Assembly: GCA_950097015.1 (NCBI GenBank) | Contig: CATNEN010000007.1 | Location: forward strand, 682,001-746,000 | Source: Macrostomum hystrix | Lineage: Eukaryota > Platyhelminthes > Macrostomidae | Direction of reading: 5' to 3' | Length of the DNA stretch: 64,000 bases | In this document: positions 1 to 17,596 of the stretch, piece after piece | Layout: the number at the start of each line of letters is the position of its first letter | Numbering within the stretch: position 1 is the first letter of the stretch | Notes under the pieces: generated by a model | Told to the model about the DNA's origin: nothing | Databases searched by the model: none | What the model saw: only the letters and a program-made list of their open reading frames with translations | Position numbers and translations under genes: made by a program

Positions 1-470
1 ACTTCTCTTCCCTCCCCCTCTCCCCTTTCCACTCTTCCCTTTCCTCTCTCCCCTTTACCCTCTTCCCTTCCCCTCTCCCCTTTCCTCACTTCCCTTCCCC
101 TCTCCCCTTTCCTCTCTTCCCTTTCCTCTCTTCCCTTCCCCTCTCCCCTTTCCTCTCTTCCCTTTCCTCTCTCCCCTTTACCCTCTCCCCTTTCCTCTCT
201 TCCCTTTCCTCTCTTCCCTTTCCTCTCTTCCCTTCCCCTCTCCCCTTTCCTCTCTTCCCTTCCCCTCTCCCCTTTCCTCTCTTCCCTTTCCTCTCTCCCT
301 TTCCTCTCTTCCCTTCCCCTCTCCCTTTCCTCTCTTCCCTTTACCTTTTCCCCTTTCCTCTCTTCCTTCCCCTCTGCCCTTCATTTCCTATCTCTCCACC
401 CTCTCTTCCCCTTCCACTCTCCCCTTTTCTCTCTTCACCTTCCTCTCTCCATTTCCTCTTCTTCTTCCTC
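1..470. repeat. Pyrimidine-rich low-complexity tract
   Basis: The plus strand is almost pure C and T, built from irregular repeats of CCTCTCTTCCCTTTCC-like units. Open frames on the other strand (KGRGEER-type) are compositional artefacts. The repeat decays into AT-richer unique DNA after about 480. Confidence 0.9.
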
Positions 471-479
471 TCCCGTTTA

Positions 480-1215
480 GTCTCTTCAGATTTCCCCTCT
501 ACCCTTCCTCTTCCCTTTTTACTCCACTATCCTCCCCCTATTCTTTTCCTTTTTTATATTGCCACCTTTTTTATATTACGGACAAGAATTGCCTCTGCGT
601 TGATTTTTATTATTTGGTTTAATTTTTTTCGCAGCGAATTTCGCAGTTAAACCCCACAATAGGAGCACAGCTCGCAAATCAGTTGAAAACAAAGATAAAA
701 AAGATTTCCCGTCATCAATTGTTGAACTGCTTCGCTCTTTCCGGCAATTTTTTGACGTCGGCTTAAAAAGTCCAAAGAGGACAATAAATTAATTTATACA
801 TTTCTCTACCGGTATATGCCTTCAAAAAGTATGTTTCTGTATTACACCCTCCCCTTACTAACACAGATAGGAAAAATGAAACTGGTTAGCAGAAGCAGCT
901 GCAAGTGCGTCGCACTAGTATCTTATCTGTACATCCAAAATGCTTTCTTCTCTGGTGTGTTTCGTGGAGGTCAACATTTTTATTCATGACTTGGCTTATT
1001 AATTTTGACATTTTTCTTTGCGGAAAAGTTCCCTATTTTGGTCAAATCCTCATCCTGACCTATCTCTCATTCTTCCCACTCGTCGGGGACACTTGCTACG
1101 TGTGAGGATTTAAATAGAAGCTTGATTCGGAATTTTTGTTTTCTACTGCGTTCAAACTTTCGTCGATGATTGCTGAATCGATATCATGTAAAAATTCTGA
1201 TAGATAGACAAACGG
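480..1215. other. Unique AT-rich stretch, no gene seen
   Basis: I see no conserved coding signal, RNA gene or repeat family here. The short plus-strand frame at 905-1105 resembles no known protein and has no exon-like codon bias. If the gene at 2877-8815 extends upstream, this may be part of one of its introns. Confidence 0.5.
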
Positions 1216-1219
1216 CTAT

Positions 1220-2815
1220 ACAATAGGACAAACATATCCCTGAATCTCATTCTTCAGATCTTTATAGATCCCTGAGTCTCGTTCTTCAGATCTTTATAGA
1301 TCCCTGAATCTCATTCTTCAGATCTTTATAGATCCCTGAATCTCATTCTTCAGATCTTTATAGATCCCTGAATCTCATTCTTCAGATCTTTGTAGATCCC
1401 AGAATCTCATTCTTCAGATCTTTATAGATCCCAGAATCTCATTCTTCAGATCTTTATAGATCCCTAAATCTCATTCTTCAGATCTTTATAGATCCCTAAA
1501 TCTCATTCTTCAGATCTTTATAGATCCCTGAATCTCATTCTTCAGATCTTTATAGATCCCAGAGTCTCGTTCTTCAGATCTTTATAGATCCCTAAATCTC
1601 ATTCTTCAGATCTTTATAGATCCCTGAATCTCATTCTTCAGATCTTTATACATCCCTGAGTCTCGTTCTTCAGATCTTTATAGATCCCTAAATCTCATTC
1701 TTCAGATCTTTATAGATCCCTAAATCTCATTCTTCAGATCTTTATAGATCCCTGAATCTCATTCTTCAGATCTTTATAGATCCCTAAATCTCATTCTTCA
1801 GATCTTTATAGATCCCTGAATCTCATTCTTCAGATTTTTATAGATCCCTGAGTCTCATTCTTCAGATCTTTATAGATCCCTGAATCTCATTCTTCAGATC
1901 TATATAGACCCCTGAATCTCATTCTTCAGATCTTTATAGATCCCTGAATCTCATTCTTCAGATCATTTATAGATCCCTGAATCTCATTCTTCAGATCATT
2001 TATAGATCCCTGAATCTCATTCTTCAGATTTTTATAGATCCCTGAATCTCATTCTTCAGATCTTTATAGATCCCTGAATCTCATTCTTCAGATCTTTATA
2101 GATCCCTGAGTCTCGTTCTTCAGATCTTTATAGATCCCTGAATCTCAATCTTCAGATCTTTATAGATCCCTGAATCTCATTCTTCAGATCTTTATAGATC
2201 CCTGAATCTCATTCTTCAGATCTTTATAGATCCCTGAGTCTCGTTCTTCAGATCTTTATAGATCCCTGAATCTCATTCTTCAGATCTTTATAGATCCCTG
2301 AATCTCATTATTCAGATCTTTATAGATCCTTGAATCTCGTTCTTCAGATTTTTATAGACCCCTGAGTCTCGTTCTTCAGATCTTTATAGATCCCTGAATC
2401 TCATTCTTCAGATCTTTATAGATCCCTGAATCTCGTTCTTCAGATTTTTATAGATCCCTGAATCTCATTATTCAGATCTTTATAGATCCTTGAATCTCGT
2501 TCTTCAGATTTTTATAGACCCCTGAGTCTCGTTCTTCAGATCTTTATAGATCCCTGAATCTCATTCTTCAGATCTTTATAGATCCCTGAATCTCGTTCTT
2601 CAGATTTTTATAGATCCCTGAATCTCATTCTTCAGATCTTTATACATCCCTGAGTCTCGTTCTTCAGATCTTTATAGATCCCTGAATCTCATTCTTCAGA
2701 TCTTTATAGATCCCTGAGTCTCGTTCTTCAGATCTTTATACATCCCTGAGTCTCGTTCTTCAGATCTTTATAGATCCCTGAATCTCATTCTTCAGATCTT
2801 TATAGATCCCTGAGT
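1220..2815. repeat. 32-bp minisatellite array
   Basis: About 50 units of 32 bp, each containing TCTTCAGATCTTTATAGATC followed by CCTGAATCTCAT. Variants (CTGAGTCTCG, CTAAATCTC) occur in interspersed blocks, pointing to block duplication. The array ends about 60 bp before the acceptor of the exon at 2877, and each unit carries a TTCTTCAG|AT string that resembles that acceptor (TCCTTCAG|AT). Confidence 0.95.
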
Positions 2816-2876
2816 CTCAGATCTTAGTTCTAAAGATCTTCAGATCCTTATCAGCATCAGCTGTCCTGTCCTTCAG

Positions 2877-8815
<5,939 letters not shown>

Positions 8816-8976
8816 TTACAGGAAATTGTAGGCCATTTGAGGCCATAGACGAAAACGATGCATTGGAGTGAGCTTTTAGCCCAGCTTTGGACTTTTCTCA
8901 CAGAAGAAAATACACAGATTGTTTAAAGGACACTTCAGTTTTCCCTATAGGGAAGAATAGTGTCCTGAAGCTATAC

Positions 8977-8982
8977 AATAAA
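8977..8982 (+). terminator. AATAAA poly(A) signal
   Basis: Exact AATAAA about 160 bp after the stop codon at 8815. A second AATAAA is at 9372-9377. Either could end the plus-strand transcript. Confidence 0.5.
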
Positions 8983-8984
8983 TT

Positions 8985-10150
8985 CAGTAGTATAACGGGT
9001 GCCAAGAAGCAGCTGCAGCGCATAAGAACTATAGGCTGCGGCTGTACATCTGACCCAGTTACGTATTTTCCTTCTATCTGTGAAATTTTTTGTGCATTCC
9101 CTACACCTGATCTTCACTCCTTTAAAACCCCGATCGTCTAACTTTCAATGGCCGTTGGGTCCAATGCTAAACTATACAATTATCCATACTTTTTATTGTA
9201 CTTATTCGTTTTGCTCTGCAGATGAAGTCGTGTGCATGAATATCGATAAGTCTGGGAAGCGATCGACAAGATTTTTGATCACTGAAAACTGAATTGCTTC
9301 TAGTTTCCAATCAGAAATTTAAATTAAACATGATTTATGCTCATTGTCACATGCTCTAAACATATTTTATCAATAAATATTCTATTCAAGATAATTTGCG
9401 AACAAATCGATGTATTGCACACATGAATATAAACAATACATGATATAGATGCATTTTTCGTTGATTCCATATATATTATATCCTTAAAATGTACATTACA
9501 GAATTCCTAGGTTGCTATTACGAGCGTATAACTCGCGGGGTTTCCCGAGAATTCTAATTTTAGATTATCACGTGATTTGTTCTAACTGTACTCTACTCGG
9601 GAATACCCCATTTCGAATTGGTTCTATTTTTAGCAACATTCAATCAACATTATAGAATCCTTGCGTATTGTAATCCACAAGATTTATCAATCCAGAGATA
9701 AGCAACACGAACTGTTATACCATAATAATAAGTACGATATCTGTATGAATTATGAATTACCAAGATTTTGATTAGTAAAATCTGAGGTTCATTTTAAATG
9801 AGCTTGCGAAACAGATTAGAAATTCGAGCAGGCTAAGAGATGGATTCTACGTAAAATCGAGCGTAATTCATTTTAATCAGATTGAATTTTTCTGCGAGAT
9901 TACATTTCCAAGGCATTCACTCAAATGTCAATAATTGCGCTTCAACATACACACAGAAGTCCACGGAGACAAGCAAGTCATAAATGAATGTGTTTTGTCC
10001 ATTCGATATATAAATGCACGGCTAAAATGTTCCAATTAGATAACAGTTAGTCCCTGCCGCTGGATTATTTATTATTATTAATATTCCATCAGTCAATAAG
10101 CTGAAGCAAAACTGTAATAACAACAAGAAACGTACTAATAGTTTCAGTAG
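8985..10150. other. AT-rich intergenic DNA
   Basis: No coding signal. It separates the convergent ends of the plus-strand gene and UTP25. Confidence 0.6.
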
Positions 10151-10289
10151 TTCCAAATTTTGCGATCCCTATTATCCCAAGACGTTAATATCCCAAAATA
10201 ATACTCCGGTTTCGAGATCCCAAAACTAAAATGATTTCCAGTTTACTAAATCACAAAAAGTTCCCATTTCGAGAAAATCCCAAAAATCC

Positions 10290-11002
10290 CAAAGATGAAT
10301 ATCGCAATCTAGAGATCCCGCAATCTAGAGATCCCGCAATTTAGGGATTACGCAGTCTAGGGATCACGCAATCTAGGGATCACGCAATCTAGGGATCTGC
10401 AATCTAGTGATCCGCAATCTAGAGATCACGCAATCTAGGGATCTGCAATCTAGTGATCCGCAATCTAGAGATCACGCAATCTAGTGATCCCGCAATCTAG
10501 AGATCACGCAATCTAGGGATCTGCAATCTAGTGATCCGCAATCTAGAGATCACGCAATCTAGGGATCTGCAATCTAGTGATCCGCAATCTAGAGATCACG
10601 CAATCTAGTGATCCCGCAATCTAGGGATCCGCAATCTAGGAATCACGCAATCTAGGGATCTGCAATCTAGTGATCCGCAATCTAGAGATCACGCAATCTA
10701 GGGATCTGCAATCTAGTGATCCGCAATCTAGAGATCACGCAATCTAGTGATCCCGCAATCTAGGGATCCGCAATCTAGGAATCACGCAATCTAGGGATCT
10801 GCAATCTAGTGATCCGCAATCTAGAGATCACGCAATCTAGTGATCCCGCAATCTAGAGATCACGCAATCTAGGGATCTGCAATCTAGTGATCCCGCAATC
10901 TAGAGATCACGCAATCTAGAGATCCCGCAATCTAGAGATCCCACAATCTAGAGATCGCGAAATCTAGGGATCACGCAATCTAGGGATCCCGCAATCTAGG
11001 GA
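10290..11002. repeat. 15-bp minisatellite touching the UTP25 stop
   Basis: Units GATCACGCAATCTAG and variants (GATCTGCAATCTAGT), about 700 bp, with a longer-period duplication. The last unit runs into the UTP25 reading frame on the minus strand, and its GATCA supplies the TGA stop. Confidence 0.93.
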
Positions 11003-14000
11003 TCACGTGCAGTCAGTGGAGCCCAGCTCGGCTGCTCGCCGAGGGCCGCAAAGAGGCGCCAGCGAGTGCCAGTCGGTGGCCCTGTCCACCAGGATGGCGC
11101 AGGCTGGCGGCGAGCTGGCCGAAGCTGCGTCCGTCAAGGCCAGCCGGCAGAGCTCTTCGAAGAAGGCCGGATAAGTTGGCGGGCCGTAGAACAGCAGGTT
11201 GTGAATGCCGCGAATGCGCTGTCTATGGTAGAAATGGTAGCGCTCCGAGTACAGCAGAATGCGAACCTCGCCTTCTCGGAACAGGCCCTGGTAGCTGGGG
11301 TGGGGTAAATTTGTTGGTAAATCTGTATACTCATGTGATATTGCAGAGCCGGTTGCTAAGGCCTTTCTAAAATGATTTTCCTAGAAACACAAAAACGACA
11401 AGATTTTTTTCTAAGCAATGGAAATTAAATGCGTCGATTATAAAAAATATAATTGTAAATACATATGATTCTAAGCAAATAGAATAAATTATATACGATT
11501 CTAATAAATAGATAAACAAATTACTCTAATTATAAAAAAACCTACACGAAATGCCCCAGATTCTAGGAAACAACCAAACGTTTTCGATTTTACGAAACTG
11601 ATAATCAAATGCCTCTATTTCAAAGAAACCTACTCAAAATTTCTAAGATTCTAGGAAACGAGTAAACGCATTTGATTCCAAGAAACAGAAAACCTCACGA
11701 AAATGTGACCTTTTTTATCTGAACATCTGCACATGACCTACAAGGTCCTAGGGGGGAGGGGAGTGAAGGAACATGCATGCCAAATCACCTTGCCGCTTTA
11801 GTCTTGGGCGTGTACTCGCTGATGGCGCAGAAGTCCAGCTTCTCCTTGCGCAACTCGGCCCTGAGGTCGGCCCAGTCCAGGTAGCTGGGCGCGTACAGAA
11901 GCACCCGCCGCAGGCGCTGGCCCTCCCGGAGCCAGGGCAGCAGGCGCCGACGGAAAGCGGCTAACCTGGCGGCGGCCGCTTCGGCTGGGCCGGCTGAAGC
12001 GAACTGGACAAATTTCACCGACAACGGATTCGAACCTGCGACCATTGACGATGACAGACTACCGCCGAGTAGGCCGGCGTCGCCGAATAACTCGGCGTAG
12101 TTCGGCCTCAGCGCCAGCTTGCCGCGCCAGTTGCGCATTCGGCCGCCGAACAGGGCGGGCAGCTCCGGGAAATGAACGCCCGACAGGCAGACCGTCTGGC
12201 GGTACAGGCTCGCCCGGCCTTCCAGGTACCTGGGAAGAGGGATCGAGAGGTCGGAAGTTCGAAACTTGGAAACAGTCTATCAGCTGTCAACCCCAACCTA
12301 ACTCCAACCCAACGAAAACATCAGCTGTCATGCCCAATGTCCGTCAGCTGTCATGCCCAATGTCCGTCAGCTGTCATGCCCAATGTCCATCAGCTGTCAT
12401 GCCCAATGTCCATCAGCTGTCATGCCCAATGTCCATCAGCTGTCATGCCCAATGTCCATCAGCTGTCATGCCCAATGTCCATCAGCTGTCATGCCCAATG
12501 TCCATCAGCTGTCATGCCCAATGTCCATCAGCTGTCATTCCCAATGTCCATCAGCTGTCATGCCCAATGTCCATCAGCTGTCATGCCCAATGTCCATCAG
12601 CTGTCATGCCCAATGTCCATCAGCTGTCATGCCCAATGTCCATCAGCTGTCATGCCCAATGTCCATCAGCTGTCATGCCCAATGTCCATCAGCTGTCATG
12701 CCCAATGTCCATCAGCTGTCATTCCCAATGTCCATCAGCTGTCATGCCCAATGTCCATCAGCTGTCATGCCCAATGTCCATCAGCTGTCATGCCCAATGT
12801 CCATCAGCTGTCATGCCCAATGTCCATCAGCTGTCATGCCCAATGTCCATCAGCTGTCATTCCCAATGTCCATCAGCTGTCATGCCCAATGTCCATCAGC
12901 TGTCATGCCCAATGTCCATCAGCTGTCATGCCCAATGTCCATCAGCTGTCACGCCCAGATCACCCAAACGCACCAGAGCCGGCAGCGGAACAGATTAGCC
13001 TCGCCAGTTTCCTCAGGAATCTGATTAGCGGCTTCAACAATGTCCAACAGGCGGCACCAGTTCTGAGCAGCGATGGAATCAGCCTGATCGATAATCAGCA
13101 GTTCAATTGAGCTGAGCAGTCTGGGCTCCTCGGCCACAATATCCGCCAGACCCAAAGGCGAGGCGATGATCAAATCTGAGGCCGAGAATGGAGTGTACAG
13201 CTTTAAGGTGCGCTTGGCAACCGCCAAGCCTAGACGAAAATTGTCGTCCGAATTGGCGCCGAAAAGTTCCTCGAACTCCGGCGGCTTCTTGCCGCGCCGC
13301 CGATCAGCCTTGGCGTCGTCCGAGTTCGTCAGCCGGAATTCCTTCAAGAATCTAGCCCGATGACTGACAAGAGCGCCTGGGGGCAGCAGCGAGATCAGCG
13401 TTTCTACAGCTTTCAAAGCCGAGTCGCGAACCGGCAGCAGTAGGAGAACGCGCGGCCGAGCGAAGCCCTGATCTCGCAGAGCTTCAGGATCCGGAGCCGA
13501 GGAGGCGGACAAGCCAGCTGCCGAGTTGTTTCTGAGCACTAACCGGCGAGTCTTGTACAGGTGGTTGAGCAGGTGCAGGCAGTAGCACAGGCGGACGCGA
13601 TCGGCACTGTCTGGTCCGGGACGTCTGTCACGCAGCATGACATCGTGATATCCGGTCAGGAGCCGAAGCAGGCTGTCCCATTTGTTATCAATCGAGGCCG
13701 TTTGAACAGCAGACGAGTGAAGAAAGGCGACAAACTGTTTGGCGATGAACTCCTGATCATCCAGGCAAGCTTGAAGCTCGGGCAGGCAGCGGGCCAGCTT
13801 GTAGTAGTAAGTCTGCTCGCCGAAACCAGCCAACTGGAAGGTGTGGGTCAGGCACTGGGAGTCGCGGAGTGTTGACACATCTGACTCTGACAGCACCGCA
13901 GACAGATGACTGTGAAAACTGTCCGCTGCCGGTTGTTCGTTTAAGCGACTGCGCTTTGAATCGGCATTCGGCTCGGCAGCGTGAAGCTCCGACTCGCTGC

Positions 14001-14082
14001 CGCTGTTGTCTTCGTCAACGCCTTCAGCCTGCGAGACTGGCCGCTTCTTCGTCCGGGTCGCCAACGCTGACTGAGAGGCTGC
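11003..14082 (-). CDS. UTP25: UTP25 / DIEXF, SSU processome protein
   Basis: Three exons read from 14082 down: 14082-12974, 12229-11789 and 11294-11003, with phases that match at each GT-AG intron. They give about 613 residues. It is a degenerate DEAD-box-like protein of the small-subunit processome acting in 18S rRNA maturation in the nucleolus (family knowledge). Diagnostic segments are LCYCLHLLNHLYKTRRLVLRNN, FARPRVLLLLPVRDSALKAV, DDNFRLGLAVAKRTLKLY with SDLIIASPLGL, LLIIDQADSIAAQNW, ILLYSERYHFYHRQRIRGI and NLLFYGPPTYPAFFEELC. The acidic N-terminus is shorter than in human. The first exon opens in phase 0 after CTTACAG with no ATG before residue 140 or so, so the initiator must come from elsewhere. 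The C-terminus stops at GSTDCT, where a minisatellite supplies TGA, and lacks the usual last dozen or so residues. Identity is certain; the ends are less so. Confidence 0.93.
12290..12955. repeat. 23-bp minisatellite in UTP25 intron
   Basis: About 28 units of CAGCTGTCATGCCCAATGTC plus CAT, very homogeneous. It fills the intron between the exons at 11789-12229 and 12974-14082, ending about 18 bp from the donor. Since 3 x 23 = 69, all plus frames stay open (MPNVHQLSCPMSISCHAQ), which is not coding. Confidence 0.95.
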
Positions 14083-14090
14083 CTGTAAGT
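14070..14090 (-). other. Candidate trans-splice acceptor of UTP25
   Basis: On the minus strand, AACTAAAACCCGACTTACAG is followed at 14082 by the UTP25 frame in phase 0. The CTAAC just upstream could serve as a branch point. No upstream coding exon was found in the 1.4 kb before TCEANC2. Confidence 0.5.
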
Positions 14091-14129
14091 CGGGTTTTAG
14101 TTAGAACATCATGCTCATTGCCGTCACAC

Positions 14130-14700
14130 TTCAAAGTCTTGGCCACTAACCCACTGACACTTCAGTGCCTTGGTCACTAACCCACTGACACTTCAGTGCC
14201 TTGGTCACTAACCCACTGATACTTCAGTGCCTTGGTCACTAACCCACTGATACTTCAGTGCCTTGGTCACTAACCCACTGATACTTCAGTGCCTTGGTCA
14301 CTAACCCACTGATACTTCAGTGCCTTGGTCACTAACCCACTGACACTTCAGTGCCTTGGTCACTAACCCACTGATACTTCAGTGCCTTGGTCACTAACCC
14401 ACTGATACTTCAGTGCCTTGGTCACTAACCCACTGATACTTCAGTGCCTTGGTCACTAACCCACTGATACTTCAGAGCCTTGGTCACTAACCCACTGACA
14501 CTTCAGTGCCTTGGTCACTAACCCACTGAAACTTCAGTGCCTTGGTCACTAACCCACCGACACTTCAGTGCCTTGGCCACTAACCCACTGACACTTCAGA
14601 GCCTTGGCCACTAACCCACTGACACTTCAGTGCCTTGGTCACTAACCCACTGACACTTCAGTGCCTTGGTCACTAACCCACTGAAACTTCAGTATCCCAT
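14130..14700. repeat. 31-bp minisatellite upstream of UTP25
   Basis: About 18 units containing CACTAACCCACTGATACTTC and AGTGCCTTGGT, starting about 50 bp upstream of the first UTP25 exon. Confidence 0.95.
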
Positions 14701-14744
14701 TTAGTGGGATTTCTGTGGGATAATTAATGTGATATTTGAGGATG

Positions 14745-14875
14745 GGTGTGGCGGTCTCCCCAGTCCATGGACTGAACTGCCTTAGCAATAGCTGCGGCTG
14801 GGCTGTCGGCTTCACATACTACTCAATTAGGGCAGATCTTATTGAGTAATTATTATTCTTATCATTCGACAAAGA
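14745..14875 (+). mobile_element. SINE 3' part (CCATGGACTGAAC / GCTGCGGCTG)
   Basis: CAGTCCATGGACTGAAC and AATAGCTGCGGCTG are shared with the SINE at 26812-27053 (in reverse there), and CCCAGTCCATGGA with 61585-61765. It ends in an ATTATTATTCTTATC tail. The tRNA head is missing. Confidence 0.6.
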
Positions 14876-15332
14876 AAACAAGAGGCAGACTTTAATTTGA
14901 CAGGCATGCGCTAAAAATCGAACAATTTAATTGCATTGTTACCTGGGACGGAAAGTACAAACCAGAGGCAATCAATTTTTTCGATTTGCTTTCGATAGCA
15001 AATAATAGAAATCAATGTTATATTGACATGGCTATAAATGCATTTCTAATGGGAGTATTTTTATTTGTACTAATAAAAATGTATAAAATAGTACAATTAT
15101 ATCGACGCAGATTTTCAACATATAAATGTTGAAAAATTTTAGGTAAATTTCAACTCTAACACGGACGCAATAATAAAACCTACTAAAATGCAATATGATA
15201 AGTTGGTTGATGTCTAAATTACTGTAAAAAAGTTATATGGTAGAGCGGTTTTCCTATGCTTCACATTAATAGATATGGCAGGTTTTACAGCTCACGCCAA
15301 ACTACGTGGCATTCAGAATACAATTTTACCAA

Positions 15333-15440
15333 CCAATAGGAGACGAGTCAATGAGACAGAGGGTTAGAGGGAAGAGATTGGCAGGAGGCCAGCCAATAGG
15401 AAGCGAGCACGGCGAATAAAAGGGGTAGAGAGACTATAAA
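15333..15440. promoter_or_regulatory. CCAAT/TATA cluster, candidate promoter
   Basis: Two identical CCAATAGG boxes (15333 and 15393), inverted CCAAT boxes (about 15377 and 15453) and TATAAA at 15435, in the 1.4-kb gap between TCEANC2 and UTP25. The plus-oriented order CCAAT-CCAAT-TATA points away from UTP25, while the inverted boxes would suit it. Orientation and function are unproven. Confidence 0.3.
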
Positions 15441-15515
15441 GAACGTACATTACAGATTGGCTAATTTGCATTTGGTGAGCTTGGAAGTGAAAGATGTCGC
15501 CTTGTAGGGTATAAA

Positions 15516-16220
15516 TCATTTAGAGAAGACAGTGCTGGCCAGAAATAGCCGATAATCCAAATCTACAACTAGGGCAGCAGCTCGCAGATTATCATTTGAT
15601 TTCAAAAGGCCGCACATCTGCCTAGCCGAGTCGCGATAAATATGGCCAACCAAGCTGCGACTGGCGAAGAACAGTTCGCGTTCAATGCCAACAGGAGCTG
15701 GCGAATCCTCCGACACGCCCAAAGCGTCGCCTAGCAACTGGCGAGTACGCCGACGCTTCTCGGAGCAGGAGGCGTCGCAGGCGACATCTAACTGGCGACG
15801 GCTTTCCACTTCAATGAAGTGCGCCAGCCAGGACTCGCAGATGGCCCGGGCGGCATTGGACACTCGGCTATCGGCGTGACCGGTTAGTCGCTTCACATGA
15901 GCCCCAATCTTGGACGCCTTGAGCAGTTCGCGACTTGGTTGCTTGGCGGACAATTTGTTCAGCGTGTCCAACAACTGCTCGGCGCTTAGCTTCTCGGGCG
16001 CTTTGAGTAGCTCTTTGTAGCGATAGAGATCTTCCACAACTACAACACCGCGCATATCAGTGATACGCATCTGCCGACTGGAGCCTGAAGACACACCAAC
16101 TCCCGGACCTGTGTCCGCCTGGCGTCTAAGGAAATTGTCAATCTTCACCTGCCTCAAATGGCCACCCAGCTGCTGCTGCTGCCGCTGCTGGGGACGGCGA
16201 GCCGAGAATTGCGGTGGTGA
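15516..16220 (-). CDS. TCEANC2: TCEANC2-like TFIIS N-terminal domain protein
   Basis: A single exon of 234 residues before the stop, opening in phase 0 after ATTTGCAG. The family is the TFIIS N-domain (LW domain) protein TCEANC2, a presumed RNA polymerase II-associated nuclear protein of poorly known role. Matching segments are RGVVVVEDLYRYKELL, LNKLSAKQPSRELLKASKIG and HVKRLTGHADSRVSNAARAI, then the C-terminal IERELFF-SRSLVGHIYRDSARQMCGLLKSN. The length is close to the human protein (about 208). The N-terminus is a Gln-rich low-complexity tail. The first in-frame Met is about residue 50, just before the conserved domain, so a leader-supplied AUG or an unseen upstream exon is needed for the full frame. 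Only the start is uncertain. Confidence 0.9.
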   Translation of the reverse strand, partial: SPPQFSARRPQQRQQQQLGGHLRQVKIDNFLRRQADTGPGVGVSSGSSRQMRITDMRGVVVVEDLYRYKELLKAPEKLSAEQLLDTLNKLSAKQPSRELLKASKIGAHVKRLTGHADSRVSNAARAICESWLAHFIEVESRRQLDVACDASCSEKRRRTRQLLGDALGVSEDSPAPVGIERELFFASRSLVGHIYRDSARQMCGLLKSNDNLRAAALVVDLDYRLFLASTVFSK

Positions 16221-16226
16221 CTGCAA
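16210..16226 (-). other. Candidate trans-splice acceptor of TCEANC2
   Basis: The minus strand reads CCCAACTAAAATTTGCAG, then TCA CCA CCG in phase 0 at 16220. The AACTAAAA upstream is shared with the UTP25 acceptor. No coding upstream exon is visible before the next gene. Confidence 0.5.
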
Positions 16227-16254
16227 ATTTTAGTTGGGTTGAGCACTTGTAACT

Positions 16255-17038
16255 TTGTCTTCTCATTATTCTGTCCTTATCGATACCTGTCTTCTCATTA
16301 TTCTGTCCTCATCGATACCTGTCTTCTCAGCCTTCTGTCCTCATCGATACCTGTCTTCGTCTTCTCATTATTCTGTCCTCATTGATACCTGTCTTTGTCT
16401 TCTCATTATTCTGTCCTCATTGATACCTGTCTTCTCATTATTCTGTCCTCATTGATACCTGTCTTCTCATTATTCTGTCCTCATCGATACCTGTCTTTGT
16501 CTTCTCATTATTCTGTCCTCATCGATACCTGTCTTTGTCTTCTCATTATTCTGTCCTCATTGATACCTGTCTTCTCAGCCTTCTGTCCTCATCGATACCT
16601 GTCTTTGTCTTCTCATTATTCTGTCCTCATCGATACCTGTCTTTGTCTTCTCATTATTCTGTCCTCATTGATACCTGTCTTCTCATTATTCTGTCCTCAT
16701 TGATACCTGTCTTCTCATTATTCTGTCCTCATCGATACCTGTCTTTGTCTTCTCATTATTCTGTCCTCATCGATACCTGTCTTTGTCTTCTCATTATTCT
16801 GTCCTCATCGATACCTGTCTTTGTCTTCTCATTATTCTGTCCTCATCGATACCTGTCTTTGTCTTCTCATTATTCTGTCCTCATTGATACCTGTCTTCTC
16901 ATTATTCTGTCCTCATTGATACCTGTCTTCTCATTATTCTGTCCTCATTGATACCTGTCTTCTCATTATTCTGTCCTCATTGATACCTGTCTTCTCATTA
17001 TTCTGTCCTCATTGATACCTGTCTTCTCAGCCTTCTGT
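16255..17038. repeat. 32/38-bp minisatellite
   Basis: Units contain TCTTCTCATTATTCTGTCCT and CATTGATACCTG or CATCGATACCTG; a longer version carries an extra TTTGTC. The array lies 35 bp upstream of the TCEANC2 exon. Confidence 0.93.
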
Positions 17039-17039
17039 C

Positions 17040-17595
17040 CTGTTTTTACACAAAAAATGGGATGAAAATCACCAGTTTATTTGGGGGAATAAAGTCAACT
17101 TCTGCGCATAAACTTTGCCTTCTTTCCTCCTCAGCTAATGTCGACCCTAGCCCCATCTGCACAATGATATACCAGCTCCATATTCCCAATCACACAGCAC
17201 AACTGGAACTTACACAATAAATATACAAGCGTGGGGCGAGTGTCTCTGGCTCACACATTCCTGTCACCAACTCCTCAACTTCCCTCAGTCTCCTGCATTA
17301 GTGAAAAGTAGGATTAGGGCGCACACATAGCAGAAGTTGGGAGAAGCAGACTGGCTGACAGACGAATCGATGCACTGAAAGCTACGAGCTAGAATGAAAA
17401 CAGAGAGGCGGACTCGGGGGGTGGGGTGGCTGTTCGCCCTACGATACCAGAGACAGAATACTAACGCTGAGTACACACACACAAACAGCTGCTGCTGATG
17501 CAATCGTGATTCAATCATACATATTAATGAGATAATCTGGGCTAAGAAATATAGATATGAAAATAAGTTATGCCTTCTATCTGATTCCGGACATT
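17040..17595. other. Unique spacer, nothing recognised
   Basis: The minus-strand frame at 17285-17518 has no recognisable domain. No RNA gene seen. Confidence 0.5.
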
Positions 17596-17596
17596 A

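Noticed and set aside
12045-13110. Plus frames of 223-317 codons (MPNVHQLSCPMSISCHAQ)
   Set aside because: They lie in a UTP25 intron array on the opposite strand; the 23-bp unit cycles through all frames.
17285-17518. Minus frame of 77 codons between two arrays
   Set aside because: No homology, no phase-compatible splice sites to TCEANC2 that I could find.
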